Origin: Cytophaga sp. FL35
GTDB lineage: Bacteria > Bacteroidota > Bacteroidia > Flavobacteriales > Flavobacteriaceae
Length of the DNA stretch: 50,004 bases
Assembly: GCF_014349235.1 (NCBI RefSeq)
Contig: NZ_JACSOH010000031.1
Coordinates: forward strand, 1 to 50,004
Reading direction: 5' to 3'
Numbering within the stretch: position 1 is the first letter of the stretch; every line of letters starts with the position of its first letter. The notes beneath the pieces were generated by a model. The model ran no database searches. It saw only the letters and a program-made list of their open reading frames with translations, and was not told where the DNA came from. Made by a program: the position numbers and the translations under genes. Of the stretch, positions 9,673 through 17,943 are shown in pieces.

Positions 9673-10637
9673 GTCTATACCCATTTAAATTTCAGCCCAT
9701 ATTAAAGGAAAGACTTTGGGGAGGAACCAAATTAAAAGATGTTTTAGGAAAACCGATTGAATCTGATATTACTGGCGAGAGTTGGGAACTTTCCACTGTA
9801 AAGGGAGATGTCTCTGTCATTGCTAATGGAAAATTGGCAGGAACTTCACTGCAAGAACTTATTAACGAACAACCTGAAAATCTCCTTGGCAAAAGTGTTT
9901 ATGAGCGTTTTGGAACTGATTTTCCCATTCTCATAAAGTTTATAGACGCCAAAAAAGACCTTTCCATTCAATTGCATCCTAATGATGAATTGGCCAAAGA
10001 GCGTCATGATTCCTTTGGGAAAACGGAAATGTGGTATGTGATGGATGCCGATGATGATGCGGAGTTGATTGTGGGTTTCAATAAAGATGTGACCAAAGAT
10101 GAATACGCCAAAAGCCTCGAAAATGATACCTTATTAGAATTATTGAATTATGAGAAGGTAACAGAAGGCGATACTTTTTTTATAAACACAGGAAAAATAC
10201 ATGCCATAGGAGCGGGTGTTTTATTGGCAGAAATTCAACAAACATCCGATATTACCTATCGAGTTTTTGATTTCAATCGCCGGGATAAAAATGGAAACTT
10301 AAGAGAATTGCATACTGAAATGGCTCTTGATGCCATTGATTATACCAAAAAGGACGATTTTAAGGTCAATTATCCCAATGCCAAAAATACGGTGAACGAT
10401 ATGGTAGACTGCCCGTATTTCACTACTAACTATTTGGATTTGGACAAAGATTTACGCCAAGATGTGGGCTCTAGAGATTCTTTTACAATCTATATGTGTG
10501 TAGGAGGTGCTGCTACCATTGCCGATGAAAATGGCTCGGCAGATATACAAAAGGGCGAAACTATTTTGGTTTCTGCGGCTTCCCAAAGCATTCACATAAA
10601 AACCAAGGGGGCCAAATTATTGGAGGTCACTATTTAG
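9669..10637 (+). CDS. manA: mannose-6-phosphate isomerase, class I
   Basis: A 322-aa cupin-type phosphomannose isomerase interconverting mannose 6-phosphate and fructose 6-phosphate, which links glycolysis to GDP-mannose and mannose use. Zinc-site motifs are visible: LSIQLHPND, then GKTEMWYVM, and TGKIHAIGAG with the downstream EIQQTSDITYRVFDFNR. Residues 1-50 carry the LKERLWGGTKL start typical of the shorter Firmicutes/Bacteroidota class I enzymes. The ATG overlaps the peroxiredoxin stop by 4 nt. It ends the idi-queD-bcp-manA run. No terminator is seen after it; the next gene has its own -7 box. Confidence 0.95.
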   Translation: MSLYPFKFQPILKERLWGGTKLKDVLGKPIESDITGESWELSTVKGDVSVIANGKLAGTSLQELINEQPENLLGKSVYERFGTDFPILIKFIDAKKDLSIQLHPNDELAKERHDSFGKTEMWYVMDADDDAELIVGFNKDVTKDEYAKSLENDTLLELLNYEKVTEGDTFFINTGKIHAIGAGVLLAEIQQTSDITYRVFDFNRRDKNGNLRELHTEMALDAIDYTKKDDFKVNYPNAKNTVNDMVDCPYFTTNYLDLDKDLRQDVGSRDSFTIYMCVGGAATIADENGSADIQKGETILVSAASQSIHIKTKGAKLLEVTI

Positions 10638-10676
10638 TAACTACTTTTTTTAGATACAAGTTCTGGGTAAATAGCC

Positions 10677-10684
10677 TATTTTTG
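10677..10684 (+). promoter_or_regulatory. -7 box TATTTTTG for the 90-aa gene
   Basis: It matches TAnnTTTG 17 nt before the ATG at 10702, giving a short leader. There is no clear -33 TTG. Confidence 0.45.
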
Positions 10685-10701
10685 CCAAAAATATACCTAT
10701 T

Positions 10702-10974
10702 ATGGCAAGTGTAAAAAACTTAAAGAAAGACATCAATAACGTTTTGGGCGATATCATTGAAGCTGTTTACATCGTAGATGATTCTAAGAACAATGTGGTT
10801 TCAAAGGAAGGTGAAGGAATTATAGATGAAACCATCTCAACTTTTGATGAGCTTATTGCAAAAGTAAATGATAGAACCGTAGAAAATAGGCAAAAACACC
10901 TAAAAAATGTTAGGGCCGAACTGGAAACCAAAGCTACCGGATTGGTAGAAAAGGTGAATCAATTAGGTTCATAG
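10702..10974 (+). CDS. small uncharacterised helical protein (90 aa)
   Basis: A 90-aa protein I do not recognise by a named domain. It has no signal peptide or membrane segment, no Cys, and a largely helical, charged composition (KNLKKDINNVLGDIIEAV, then a C-terminal KHLKNVRAELETKATGLVEKV). The arrangement suggests a helical bundle or coiled coil. It stands alone with its own -7 box and a strong terminator shared with the converging DUF4369 gene, so it is a monocistronic, probably well-expressed gene. The sequence style resembles small conserved proteins in flavobacterial genomes, but that is recollection, not a search result. Confidence 0.75.
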   Translation: MASVKNLKKDINNVLGDIIEAVYIVDDSKNNVVSKEGEGIIDETISTFDELIAKVNDRTVENRQKHLKNVRAELETKATGLVEKVNQLGS

Positions 10975-10993
10975 AACGTTTAGAATATTAAAT

Positions 10994-11021
10994 AAAAAAC
11001 CGGCTAAAAGCCGGTTTTTTT
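10994..11021. terminator. bidirectional terminator between converging genes
   Basis: CCGGCT at 11000-11005 pairs with AGCCGG at 11009-11014 around an AAA loop, flanked by AAAAAA and TTTTTTT, so it works for both the 10702 gene and the minus-strand gene ending at 11020. Confidence 0.85.
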
Positions 11022-11724
11022 ATTGCTTTACTTTTTCTATATGCTCTTTTAGCTTTTTCCCGTATTTGGATTCTGCAACCTCCGGACTTAGTACCTTATA
11101 TATAGAATCCAAATAAATTACATTGGCATCTGATACTTCATTAAGGGCTATATAAGGCGCTATGTAGGAATCTCTATGGTTAAGTGCAAAGTTGAGCGCA
11201 TATGCATAACCGCGTTTTAAATTTTTATTACTTAAAAGTTGTAAGGAGTCCAATTGAAGGGAGTCTAAGGGTTTCTCTGTATTGGATGCTTCGCGCAAAA
11301 TTTCCAGATTTCGCATATTGAACCTGGACATGGTTTTTTGGTATTCTTCCAATTTTTTTTGAGTTTCCGAACCGGAAATTTCAGGACTCATGTCAAAAGT
11401 ATTCCACGAAGTGTTGATGGTTATGGTCCCAGGCTCGCCAAAAAAAGTAATCCTGTCATTAATATCATTGGCATCATCCTTTTTTAAATATAAGTAGAAA
11501 ACTTCTGGACTTTCAAGCTCAGTTTCTAATTGAAAGGCGCCATCACCGGCAATTTCCAAGGAATCTACTGTGGTCAAGGTGGTATCTATAAGATATTGCA
11601 AATAGAGGGTGCCTTTCTTTAAACCTTTTACATTACCGTTAACGATCATGGTATCTTTTGAACCATTTCCTGAACAGGAAATAATAAGCAGGCTCGCAAA
11701 AACTAAAAAAGATATTTTCTTCAT
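11020..11724 (-). CDS. DUF4369 domain lipoprotein
   Basis: A 234-aa lipoprotein. The N-terminus MKKISFLVFASLLIISC is a signal with a lipobox at C17. Residues about 27-120 match the DUF4369 pattern (VNGNVKGLKKGTLYLQY, then a DTTLTTVDS segment and FFGEPGTITI). This beta-rich domain is common at the N-terminus of Bacteroidota thioredoxin-like and other envelope proteins. The remaining ~110 residues are helical; there is no CxxC thioredoxin motif, so this is the stand-alone form. The biochemical role is unknown. It is followed by the bidirectional terminator; the upstream gap to the DUF819 gene is 67 nt. Confidence 0.85.
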   Translation of the reverse strand: MKKISFLVFASLLIISCSGNGSKDTMIVNGNVKGLKKGTLYLQYLIDTTLTTVDSLEIAGDGAFQLETELESPEVFYLYLKKDDANDINDRITFFGEPGTITINTSWNTFDMSPEISGSETQKKLEEYQKTMSRFNMRNLEILREASNTEKPLDSLQLDSLQLLSNKNLKRGYAYALNFALNHRDSYIAPYIALNEVSDANVIYLDSIYKVLSPEVAESKYGKKLKEHIEKVKQ

Positions 11725-11791
11725 GAGTAATTTTTATCGGCGCAAATATCCAAAAAAAAATGATTTTGACAGCTTGTATAAAAACAGAAGT

Positions 11792-13054
11792 TTACATCGT
11801 AGATGCAACTTCCATTAGGTAAGCGCATAACAGAGCCCCACCGGTACCTACTACATAGCCAAATACGGCCAAAAGTACCCCAACAGAGGTTAATGATGGA
11901 TGAAATTCAGCGGCAACAACAGGTGCGGATGCTGCACCCCCCACATTGGCCTGGCTACCTACGGCCAAGAAGAAATAAGGTGCTTTTATGAGTTTAGCCA
12001 CCAAAATAAGTAGCCCTGCATGAATGGAAATCCAAATAAAACCAATGGCTATAAGCCCTGGATTTTCCAAAACTTTGCCCAAATCCATTTTCATGCCTAT
12101 GGTCGCCACCAAAATGTAGATAAAGACCCCGCCAATTTTACTCGCCCCGGCGCCTTCATAATTTTTAGCCTTTGTAAAGGAAAGGGCTATTCCGCAAGTA
12201 GTGGCGATTACTACCATCCAGAAAAAACTGGAGCCCAAGAAGGATAGAAAGCTTTTTTTGTCGCTAACACTATCAAATCCGTTCGTTAAAAAAGTACTGA
12301 TATGATTCCCAAAAAAATGAGCGATACCCGTAGCGGTAAAAGCAAAGAAGAGCATCATCATATAGTCTTTTAAAGTAGGCACTCGTGTAATTTTTTCAGC
12401 AAAGGCAGTTACTTTTACCTTAAGAGTTTCAATGGCACTAGTATCGGCCTTTAACCATTTATCAATTTGTTTGGTTCTGCCAACCCCTAGAAGAATAACG
12501 GCCATCCACACATTGGCCACTACAATATCTACGAGTACCATTCCACCATACTTTTCAGGATTGTACCTAAAGATTTCGAGCATGGCCGCTTGATTGGCAC
12601 CACCCCCGATCCAGCTACCTGCAATAGTGGATAGTCCACGCCAGACGGCATCAAAATCGTTACCTCCAACAGTTTCGGGTGAAAAAATGCTGACGATGAG
12701 AATGGCAATTGGACCTCCGATGATGATTCCGGCACTGCCCGTTAGGAACATAATTAATGCTTTGGAACCTAAATTACTGATGGCCTTGAGGTCAATACTC
12801 AACGTCATAAGCACTAAGGCCGCAGGCAGTAAGTACCTACTTGCCACAAAATATAGATTGGAAGTCTCATCCGATATGAGTCCGGAACTGGCTAAAATGG
12901 CCGGCAACAAATAGCACATTAATACTGCGGGAACCACAGAATAAAATTTCTTCCAAAAACCGGCAGTGATGGAAGAGGTGTAAAATATAAAGCCCAAACA
13001 AAGGGAGAGCAAGCCAAAAACTACCGTGTCATCCGTAATGAGAGGTTCCGTCAT
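11792..13054 (-). CDS. DUF819 family integral membrane protein
   Basis: A 420-aa polytopic membrane protein with many hydrophobic segments and the glycine-rich transporter-like motifs of the DUF819 (YjcL-like) family, for example GSWIGGGANQAAMLEIF and GSQANVGGAASAPVVAA, which look like two inverted halves. Function in the family is not established; a transporter is inferred. The frame opens at a TTG (13072), but that codon lies inside a TATATTTG -7 box, so I place the start at the ATG at 13054 (MTEPLITDD). The first hydrophobic stretch begins soon after. It is followed by a 67-nt gap to the DUF4369 lipoprotein gene and preceded by the HAD phosphatase gene. Confidence 0.85.
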   Translation of the reverse strand: MTEPLITDDTVVFGLLSLCLGFIFYTSSITAGFWKKFYSVVPAVLMCYLLPAILASSGLISDETSNLYFVASRYLLPAALVLMTLSIDLKAISNLGSKALIMFLTGSAGIIIGGPIAILIVSIFSPETVGGNDFDAVWRGLSTIAGSWIGGGANQAAMLEIFRYNPEKYGGMVLVDIVVANVWMAVILLGVGRTKQIDKWLKADTSAIETLKVKVTAFAEKITRVPTLKDYMMMLFFAFTATGIAHFFGNHISTFLTNGFDSVSDKKSFLSFLGSSFFWMVVIATTCGIALSFTKAKNYEGAGASKIGGVFIYILVATIGMKMDLGKVLENPGLIAIGFIWISIHAGLLILVAKLIKAPYFFLAVGSQANVGGAASAPVVAAEFHPSLTSVGVLLAVFGYVVGTGGALLCAYLMEVASTM

Positions 13055-13069
13055 AAAATTGCTTTTGCC

Positions 13070-13077
13070 CAAATATA
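13070..13077 (-). promoter_or_regulatory. -7 box TATATTTG for the DUF819 gene
   Basis: On the minus strand it matches TAnnTTTG and ends 15 nt before the ATG at 13054. It decides the start codon, because the longer TTG start would fall within the box. Confidence 0.5.
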
Positions 13078-13082
13078 CTTAA

Positions 13083-13886
13083 TTATAAGAGGGGATGCTC
13101 CTTTAAAAACACTGCTACGCCATCTTCCGTATTGGGCAAGGTAACAAAGTTGGCTACGGCTTTAACTTCATCCCTTGCATTGCCAACGGCTACCCCGCAA
13201 CCGGAATGTTGTATCATTTCCACATCATTGTAATTATCCCCAAAGGAAATTACATCTTCCATGGTTTCGTTTTCTTTAAGCAGTTTTTGGATAGCGGTAA
13301 GTTTGGAAACCGATTTAGGCGCAATTTCTATAAGCGTATCGTTGGAACGATATAAGTTGAGGTCATTGGAAAAACGTTCTTCCAGTTCAGGATAAATGGC
13401 ATCCGAAGTATCCTTGGTTCCCATCAGCATGATTTTATGTGCTCCCAAACCTCTGTTGGACCAATCGAGAATAGATTCTTCGGTATCTCTAAAAGCAGGT
13501 GTTGCTTGCGTATATCTTATTTCTTTGCGAACCCGTTCCGTATTTTCTTCTACATACCACTCATCATTATGATACAGTCCTAATTTTATTTGTCTCACGG
13601 TAGCCATGGCAAATATTTCCTTAACGTGGTCAATGGCTATTTCGGTGGAAGTAATAATTTCATCCCCATCAAGAATAAGTGCACCGTTGTAGCAGATAAT
13701 AGGTTGTTCTTCAATACCCAATCTTCTTTGTAGGTAGCGCATTCCTCTAGGCATACGAGCAGATACCAATATTGTCCTGACTGCGGATTTAATTTTATTT
13801 ATTTCGGATATAGTTGCTTGGGATACATCACTTTTGGTGGATAGAAGGGTTCCATCCAAATCGGAACAAAGAATTTTATAGGTCAA
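13083..13886 (-). CDS. Cof-type HAD superfamily phosphatase
   Basis: A 267-aa cytoplasmic HAD hydrolase of the Cof/YidA type, which dephosphorylate sugar phosphates or related small metabolites. Motif I is CSDLDGTLL at residues 7-15. Motif II is the Ser in TILVSAR. Motif IV is ISFGDNYNDVEMI. A C2-type cap lies between them. The length matches the family (about 270 aa). The open frame extends another 55 codons upstream into the PBP1A gene, but that part has no family similarity. A TAGCTTTG box ends 24 nt before the TTG at 13886 (LTYKILCSD), which I take as the start. The substrate cannot be predicted. Confidence 0.88.
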   Translation of the reverse strand: MTYKILCSDLDGTLLSTKSDVSQATISEINKIKSAVRTILVSARMPRGMRYLQRRLGIEEQPIICYNGALILDGDEIITSTEIAIDHVKEIFAMATVRQIKLGLYHNDEWYVEENTERVRKEIRYTQATPAFRDTEESILDWSNRGLGAHKIMLMGTKDTSDAIYPELEERFSNDLNLYRSNDTLIEIAPKSVSKLTAIQKLLKENETMEDVISFGDNYNDVEMIQHSGCGVAVGNARDEVKAVANFVTLPNTEDGVAVFLKEHPLL

Positions 13887-13910
13887 AACAGCACTGAATT
13901 TATTTGGCTG

Positions 13911-13918
13911 CAAAGCTA
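13911..13918 (-). promoter_or_regulatory. -7 box TAGCTTTG for the HAD phosphatase gene
   Basis: It matches TAnnTTTG on the minus strand in the gap between the PBP1A stop (13969) and the proposed TTG start (13886). It supports the short version of the phosphatase. Confidence 0.45.
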
Positions 13919-13968
13919 CGAATTGAGGCGGCCATAGCCTAGCCCTCTTACAAAGCGGGTCACGTTTT

Positions 13969-16212
13969 TTAATTTCTGAACTTTTTCTTCTTTTTCTTAT
14001 CAGGATTTTTAAATAACCGTTTAAAAAATCCATCTCGTTTAACAGGTTCACAATCCAGCATACTTAAAACCCTTGGATCGGTTGAAGGAAATTGCGCCTT
14101 GGTAATTTCGTTGTAACTGGGGTGTTGGTTCATTTCTTGCATCAATTTGGCAAAAATGGGCAAAGCCGCATTGGCTCCCTGCCCTAAACTAGTGCTTCTG
14201 AAGCCTATTTCATGGTTGTCCAACCCTACCCAGGTTACGTGTACCAAATTGGGGGTAAGGGCTACAAACCAGGCATCTTTATTATTTTGTGTGGTACCTG
14301 TTTTACCTGCAATGGCGTTAGTCAATTTATAGGTTGTTCGTAAACGGGATGCCGTACCTTTGTCAATAGTCGATTTCATCATCTCTACCATTACCTGTCT
14401 TGTTTGTTCGGAAAAAGCGGGTTCTACAGCCCGTTTAGGTTCAAATTCAACCAGTACGGAATCTTTTTGGTCAGCAATCGTCCTAATAAAATAGGGTAGT
14501 ATAGCGCGGCCTTTATTCACATAACTGGCATAAGCGCCTGCCAATTCGTTTAGATAGATTTCGCCGGTACCCAGAGCCAAAGAAGGTTGCTTTGGCAGCT
14601 CACTGAAAATGCCCATGTTTTTGGCCATGGTAATAACATTTTCAATACCTGTTTTTTCCAAAACCTTTACGGCTACCGTATTGACAGAGTTGCTCAATGC
14701 TTCTTCCATGGAATAGTTGAGATAGGCTTCGTCCTTGTCACCAGAGTTGCTGGGTGACCATCCTTTAAGATTTTCATATTCCACCTCTTCCGCAGAAAAA
14801 TAGGTACAGGGCTCTATGCCCACCTCAAGGGCAGCAGTATAGACAAAGGGTTTAAAGGTAGAACCAACTTGTCTTTTGCTCTGTGCAACATGGTCAAATT
14901 TAAAGTGTTCAAAATCAACGCCACCAATCCATGTTTTGACTGCTCCATCATGAGGGTCAATGGATAGGGAGCCGGTATTTAAAAACTTCATGTAATGTTG
15001 CAAGCTGTCTATCGAACTTGCCTCCACGTTTTTTTCTCCTTCCCAATCTACCAAGACCATCTTCTTTTTCTGTTGAAGGGAATCCATGATTTGTTTTTCC
15101 TCCAATCCAGCGGCTTTCATTTTTCTGTATAGCGGAGACTGCTTGATCCATTTATTGATAAGCGATTTATTTTTTATCCATGGCGCGTTGTTTCCGTAAC
15201 TTTTTTCAAAACTAGCTTGTAGCGATTGCATGTGCTCGCGCATGGCCGCTTCTGCCCAAAATTGCATATTGTAGTCGAGCGTGGTATATATTTTAAGTCC
15301 AGAGGTATAAATATTGTACTCATTTCCCTCTTCTTGCTGCTCTTGTGTCCACTTGAGCATTTTCTTTCGTACCTCCTCCCTGAAATAGGGTGCAATACCT
15401 TCGTTATTATCGTATTGGCGGTAATTAAGAAAGAGGGGAGTTTTGATCAAACTGTCTTTTTCGGCCTCTGAAATAAAATCATTATTGGCCATGGAGGCCA
15501 ATACCAAATTTCTTCGTTGCAAGCTTCTTTCCGGAAAGACCCTGGGGTTGTAACCATAGGTAGCTTTCAGCATACCGACCAATACTGCGGCCTCTTCTAG
15601 TTTCAGGTCTTGGGTTCTCTTGTTAAAAAATTTAAGCGAAGCACTTTCTATTCCAAAAGTATTATCCCCAAAGGAAACTGTATTTAGATAATGGGTGAGT
15701 ATTTCCTCTTTGTTAAAAATGTCTTCCAGACGAGTGGCAATCATCATTTCCTTGATTTTATTCACCACAATATTGGCTTTGGTACGGTCTCGTCTGGGAT
15801 ATAGATTTTTTGCCAGTTGCTGGGTGAGCGTACTACCACCACCAGCGGACTGGTCTTGCATTAATATGGTTTTTAGGGCTACACGTCCCAAACTTGGGTA
15901 GTCAATACCTTCGTGTTCGTAAAAACGTTCGTCCTCAATGGCTACTAAGGCCTCTAGTACTTTTTTTGGAATATCTTTAAAGGCGATGGGTTGCCTGTCA
16001 TAGAGATAGTACTTACCTATGAGAACGCTATCGGCAGAATAGACTTCGGATGCCCGCTGGTATTGAAAATCGGACAAGTCTTCTTTCGTGGGAAGTTTAC
16101 CCCAAGCACCCCATTTGATACTTAAAATAAATAGGAGAAATAGCAATATCAAGCCTATAATTGCAAATATACCGTACCGTAGAAACTTGTTTTTTATTGT
16201 TTTTAGAACCAA
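13969..16212 (-). CDS. mrcA: penicillin-binding protein 1A (bifunctional glycosyltransferase/transpeptidase)
   Basis: A 747-aa class A PBP that polymerises and cross-links peptidoglycan. An N-terminal membrane anchor spans about residues 14-33. The GT51 glycosyltransferase domain (about 55-230) has catalytic Glu E93 in AIEDERFYEHEGID and the GGGSTLTQQLAKN motif. The transpeptidase domain has S451-x-x-K454 (GSTFKPF), an SNS motif in ALSNSVNTVA, and the KTG box in GKTGTTQNNKDAW. The C-terminus is a basic run (KKKKKKFRN). The start is TTG at 16212, with no ATG close by. It faces away from the S1/P1 nuclease gene. The tail overlaps an artefactual upstream extension of the HAD frame. Confidence 0.95.
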   Translation of the reverse strand: MVLKTIKNKFLRYGIFAIIGLILLFLLFILSIKWGAWGKLPTKEDLSDFQYQRASEVYSADSVLIGKYYLYDRQPIAFKDIPKKVLEALVAIEDERFYEHEGIDYPSLGRVALKTILMQDQSAGGGSTLTQQLAKNLYPRRDRTKANIVVNKIKEMMIATRLEDIFNKEEILTHYLNTVSFGDNTFGIESASLKFFNKRTQDLKLEEAAVLVGMLKATYGYNPRVFPERSLQRRNLVLASMANNDFISEAEKDSLIKTPLFLNYRQYDNNEGIAPYFREEVRKKMLKWTQEQQEEGNEYNIYTSGLKIYTTLDYNMQFWAEAAMREHMQSLQASFEKSYGNNAPWIKNKSLINKWIKQSPLYRKMKAAGLEEKQIMDSLQQKKKMVLVDWEGEKNVEASSIDSLQHYMKFLNTGSLSIDPHDGAVKTWIGGVDFEHFKFDHVAQSKRQVGSTFKPFVYTAALEVGIEPCTYFSAEEVEYENLKGWSPSNSGDKDEAYLNYSMEEALSNSVNTVAVKVLEKTGIENVITMAKNMGIFSELPKQPSLALGTGEIYLNELAGAYASYVNKGRAILPYFIRTIADQKDSVLVEFEPKRAVEPAFSEQTRQVMVEMMKSTIDKGTASRLRTTYKLTNAIAGKTGTTQNNKDAWFVALTPNLVHVTWVGLDNHEIGFRSTSLGQGANAALPIFAKLMQEMNQHPSYNEITKAQFPSTDPRVLSMLDCEPVKRDGFFKRLFKNPDKKKKKKFRN

Positions 16213-16293
16213 TGTTTTTCAATTTTGGGCTGCAATATCAATTTAAATCGTGAATTGCAGGTGTTTCTTAACAATAGATTTAATCTCATCCGC

Positions 16294-16301
16294 TACTTTT
16301 G
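16294..16301 (+). promoter_or_regulatory. -7 box TACTTTTG for the S1/P1 nuclease gene
   Basis: It matches TAnnTTTG and lies 19 nt before the ATG at 16321. No -33 TTG is evident. Confidence 0.4.
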
Positions 16302-16320
16302 GGGCATATTTTAAGCAGTT

Positions 16321-17094
16321 ATGAGAATCTTATTGATCGTTGTATTATTTAGTACGAGTTTTTTAATGGCTTCGGATGGGGATTGGTCCAAAACCGGTCA
16401 CCGAGCGGTGGGCAAAATTGCACAAGAGCACCTGAGCAGAAAAGCCAAAAAGGCAATTAAAACACTTTTGGACGGACGAAGCTTGGCAACGGTTGCCAAT
16501 TTTGCGGATGAAATTAAATCCGATACCGCTTACCGAAAATTTGGACCGTGGCATTATGTGAATATGCCGGAAAATAAGAGATATAAAGATGTGGAACCAA
16601 ACCCGTATGGAGATGTGGTCATGGGCATTCAAAAGTGCATTGCCATTTTGAAAGATGAGGAAAGCACTTTACAGGATAAACAATTCTACCTTAAAATGTT
16701 GGTACATCTAATGGGAGATATGCATCAACCCCTGCATGTGGGTAGGGCAGAGGATAAGGGTGGCAACGACATACAGTTGCAATGGTTTGGTGAAGGAACC
16801 AATCTGCACCGTGTTTGGGACAGTCATATGATCGATGATTATCAAATGAGTTATACCGAGCTGGCATCTTCACTTCCAAAGTTGAATAAAAAAGAAGTAT
16901 TGTCTCTCCAAGAAGGGGATTTGTTCACTTGGGTGGATGAGACCCAAGATTTGGCCAATGAGGTATATAACTCCGTGGAAGTAGGAGAGAAACTCTACTA
17001 TAGATACAGTTATGATTGGTGGTCTACGGTGGAAGTTCAATTACAAAAAGGAGGCATTCGCTTGGCCAAAGTTTTAAACGATATTTTTGGATAA
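16321..17094 (+). CDS. S1/P1-type zinc nuclease, secreted
   Basis: A 257-aa protein with a short signal peptide (about 1-18). The family's zinc-binding N-terminus follows: W22 in GDWSKTGH with H27. Further hallmarks are FADEIKSD, GPWHYVNMP, the HLMGDMHQPLHVG segment and GTNLHRVWDSHMI, which provide the His and Asp ligands of the three-zinc cluster. S1/P1 enzymes cleave single-stranded DNA or RNA and can act as 3'-nucleotidases; in Bacteroidota they are exported and probably scavenge nucleotides and phosphate. The length is normal. The gene is monocistronic and divergent from PBP1A. Confidence 0.92.
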   Translation: MRILLIVVLFSTSFLMASDGDWSKTGHRAVGKIAQEHLSRKAKKAIKTLLDGRSLATVANFADEIKSDTAYRKFGPWHYVNMPENKRYKDVEPNPYGDVVMGIQKCIAILKDEESTLQDKQFYLKMLVHLMGDMHQPLHVGRAEDKGGNDIQLQWFGEGTNLHRVWDSHMIDDYQMSYTELASSLPKLNKKEVLSLQEGDLFTWVDETQDLANEVYNSVEVGEKLYYRYSYDWWSTVEVQLQKGGIRLAKVLNDIFG

Positions 17095-17225
17095 GAATGT
17101 AATTTTCAGGTTTAAAGAAAATTCTTACATCTAAAAATATGGCTTTCACAACAAATCATCTAAAAAAGCTATAATCATATCGATTAGAGATACTTTGGAA
17201 CAAAAATTGAAGTTATATTAATGTT

Positions 17226-17345
17226 GAAAGTTGGCTATGAGGACATTAGTTGCCTGCCCAGTAGCTAAAGGCAGTACTCAACTTTCGTAAAGATATGGGC
17301 ACTATAAAAAATCGACCACTTGTTATTAGGCGGTCGATTTTTTTT
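17226..17345 (+). ncRNA. structured intergenic element, possible small RNA or 3' UTR
   Basis: The 249-nt gap between the nuclease and AlkB genes holds nested pairing: GAAAGTTG (17226-17233) with CAACTTTC (17279-17286), AGT (17248-17250) with ACT (17276-17278), and CTGCC (17254-17258) with GGCAG (17270-17274). It is followed by the terminator at 17306-17345. There is no convincing -7 box (TACTTTG near 17198 is one base short) and no protein-coding capacity. It could be an independent sRNA or the 3' end of the nuclease mRNA. Confidence 0.3.
17306..17345. terminator. bidirectional terminator
   Basis: ATCGACC at 17311-17317 pairs with GGTCGAT at 17332-17338 around a 14-nt loop, extended by flanking A-runs and T-runs on both sides. 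It overlaps the stop of the minus-strand AlkB-like gene. Confidence 0.75.
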
Positions 17346-17943
17346 ATTGGATATATCGGAAGGTCAAATTAATCCGTTCCCCTATTTCCCTAGATGTCTT
17401 GGGAACTTGATGTAACCATTTATGTTGGGTCTGTCCGCTCATCACCAATAGGCTACCGTGCTCCAGTAATAATTTGTGTCGTTCATTTTTTATTTTTCGG
17501 TGCTTTAAATGAAAGAACCGTTCCGCTCCTAAAGAAACTGATGCAATTATTGGTTCTTTGCCCAATTCTTTTTCATTATCTGCATGCCAGCCATTGCTAT
17601 CCTTTCCATTTCTGTATAAATTAAGTAAACAGGTTGTGAACTCCGTTTTACATTTTTGTTCAATACGATGTTTCAGTTCTAGTAGCTCCGGTATAAATTT
17701 CTTGGGATGCATTGTTATGTTAGAATAGCTATACGGCTTTTCATTGTTGGCATAAAGTGCGGTTAACCTGGGTTGTAAATAATCCCGTCCAAAAATTTTA
17801 ATAGAATCCTGTTGCCAAGGTACATTTTTACGTAATACATGGAAAAGTGTATCCGCCTCTCCCTTACCCAAAAAACGTGGGTAATAGCTCATGGTGCTTT
17901 CACAAAGCTGTAAATCTGGTTGTGAGGGGAACAATCTATGCAT
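17344..17943 (-). CDS. AlkB-like 2-oxoglutarate/Fe(II) dioxygenase
   Basis: A 199-aa protein of the AlkB family, which oxidatively removes alkyl groups from nucleic acid bases. The iron ligands are H120 and D122 in GWHADNE and H178 in KWLHQVPK. The 2-oxoglutarate-binding arginines are R190 and R196 in ERINLTFR. The PRLTALYANN and NLYRNGKDSNGWH segments match the ALKBH2/3-like bacterial subgroup. Its ATG directly abuts the TAA of the AraC-family gene upstream, so the two form an operon. DNA or RNA repair is the family function; the exact substrate is not predictable. Terminated by the hairpin at 17306-17345. Confidence 0.9.
   Translation of the reverse strand: MHRLFPSQPDLQLCESTMSYYPRFLGKGEADTLFHVLRKNVPWQQDSIKIFGRDYLQPRLTALYANNEKPYSYSNITMHPKKFIPELLELKHRIEQKCKTEFTTCLLNLYRNGKDSNGWHADNEKELGKEPIIASVSLGAERFFHLKHRKIKNERHKLLLEHGSLLVMSGQTQHKWLHQVPKTSREIGERINLTFRYIQ

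Noticed and set aside
13887-14051. Upstream extension of the HAD phosphatase frame
   Set aside because: It overlaps the PBP1A 3' end, has no family similarity, and a TAGCTTTG box lies before the internal TTG.
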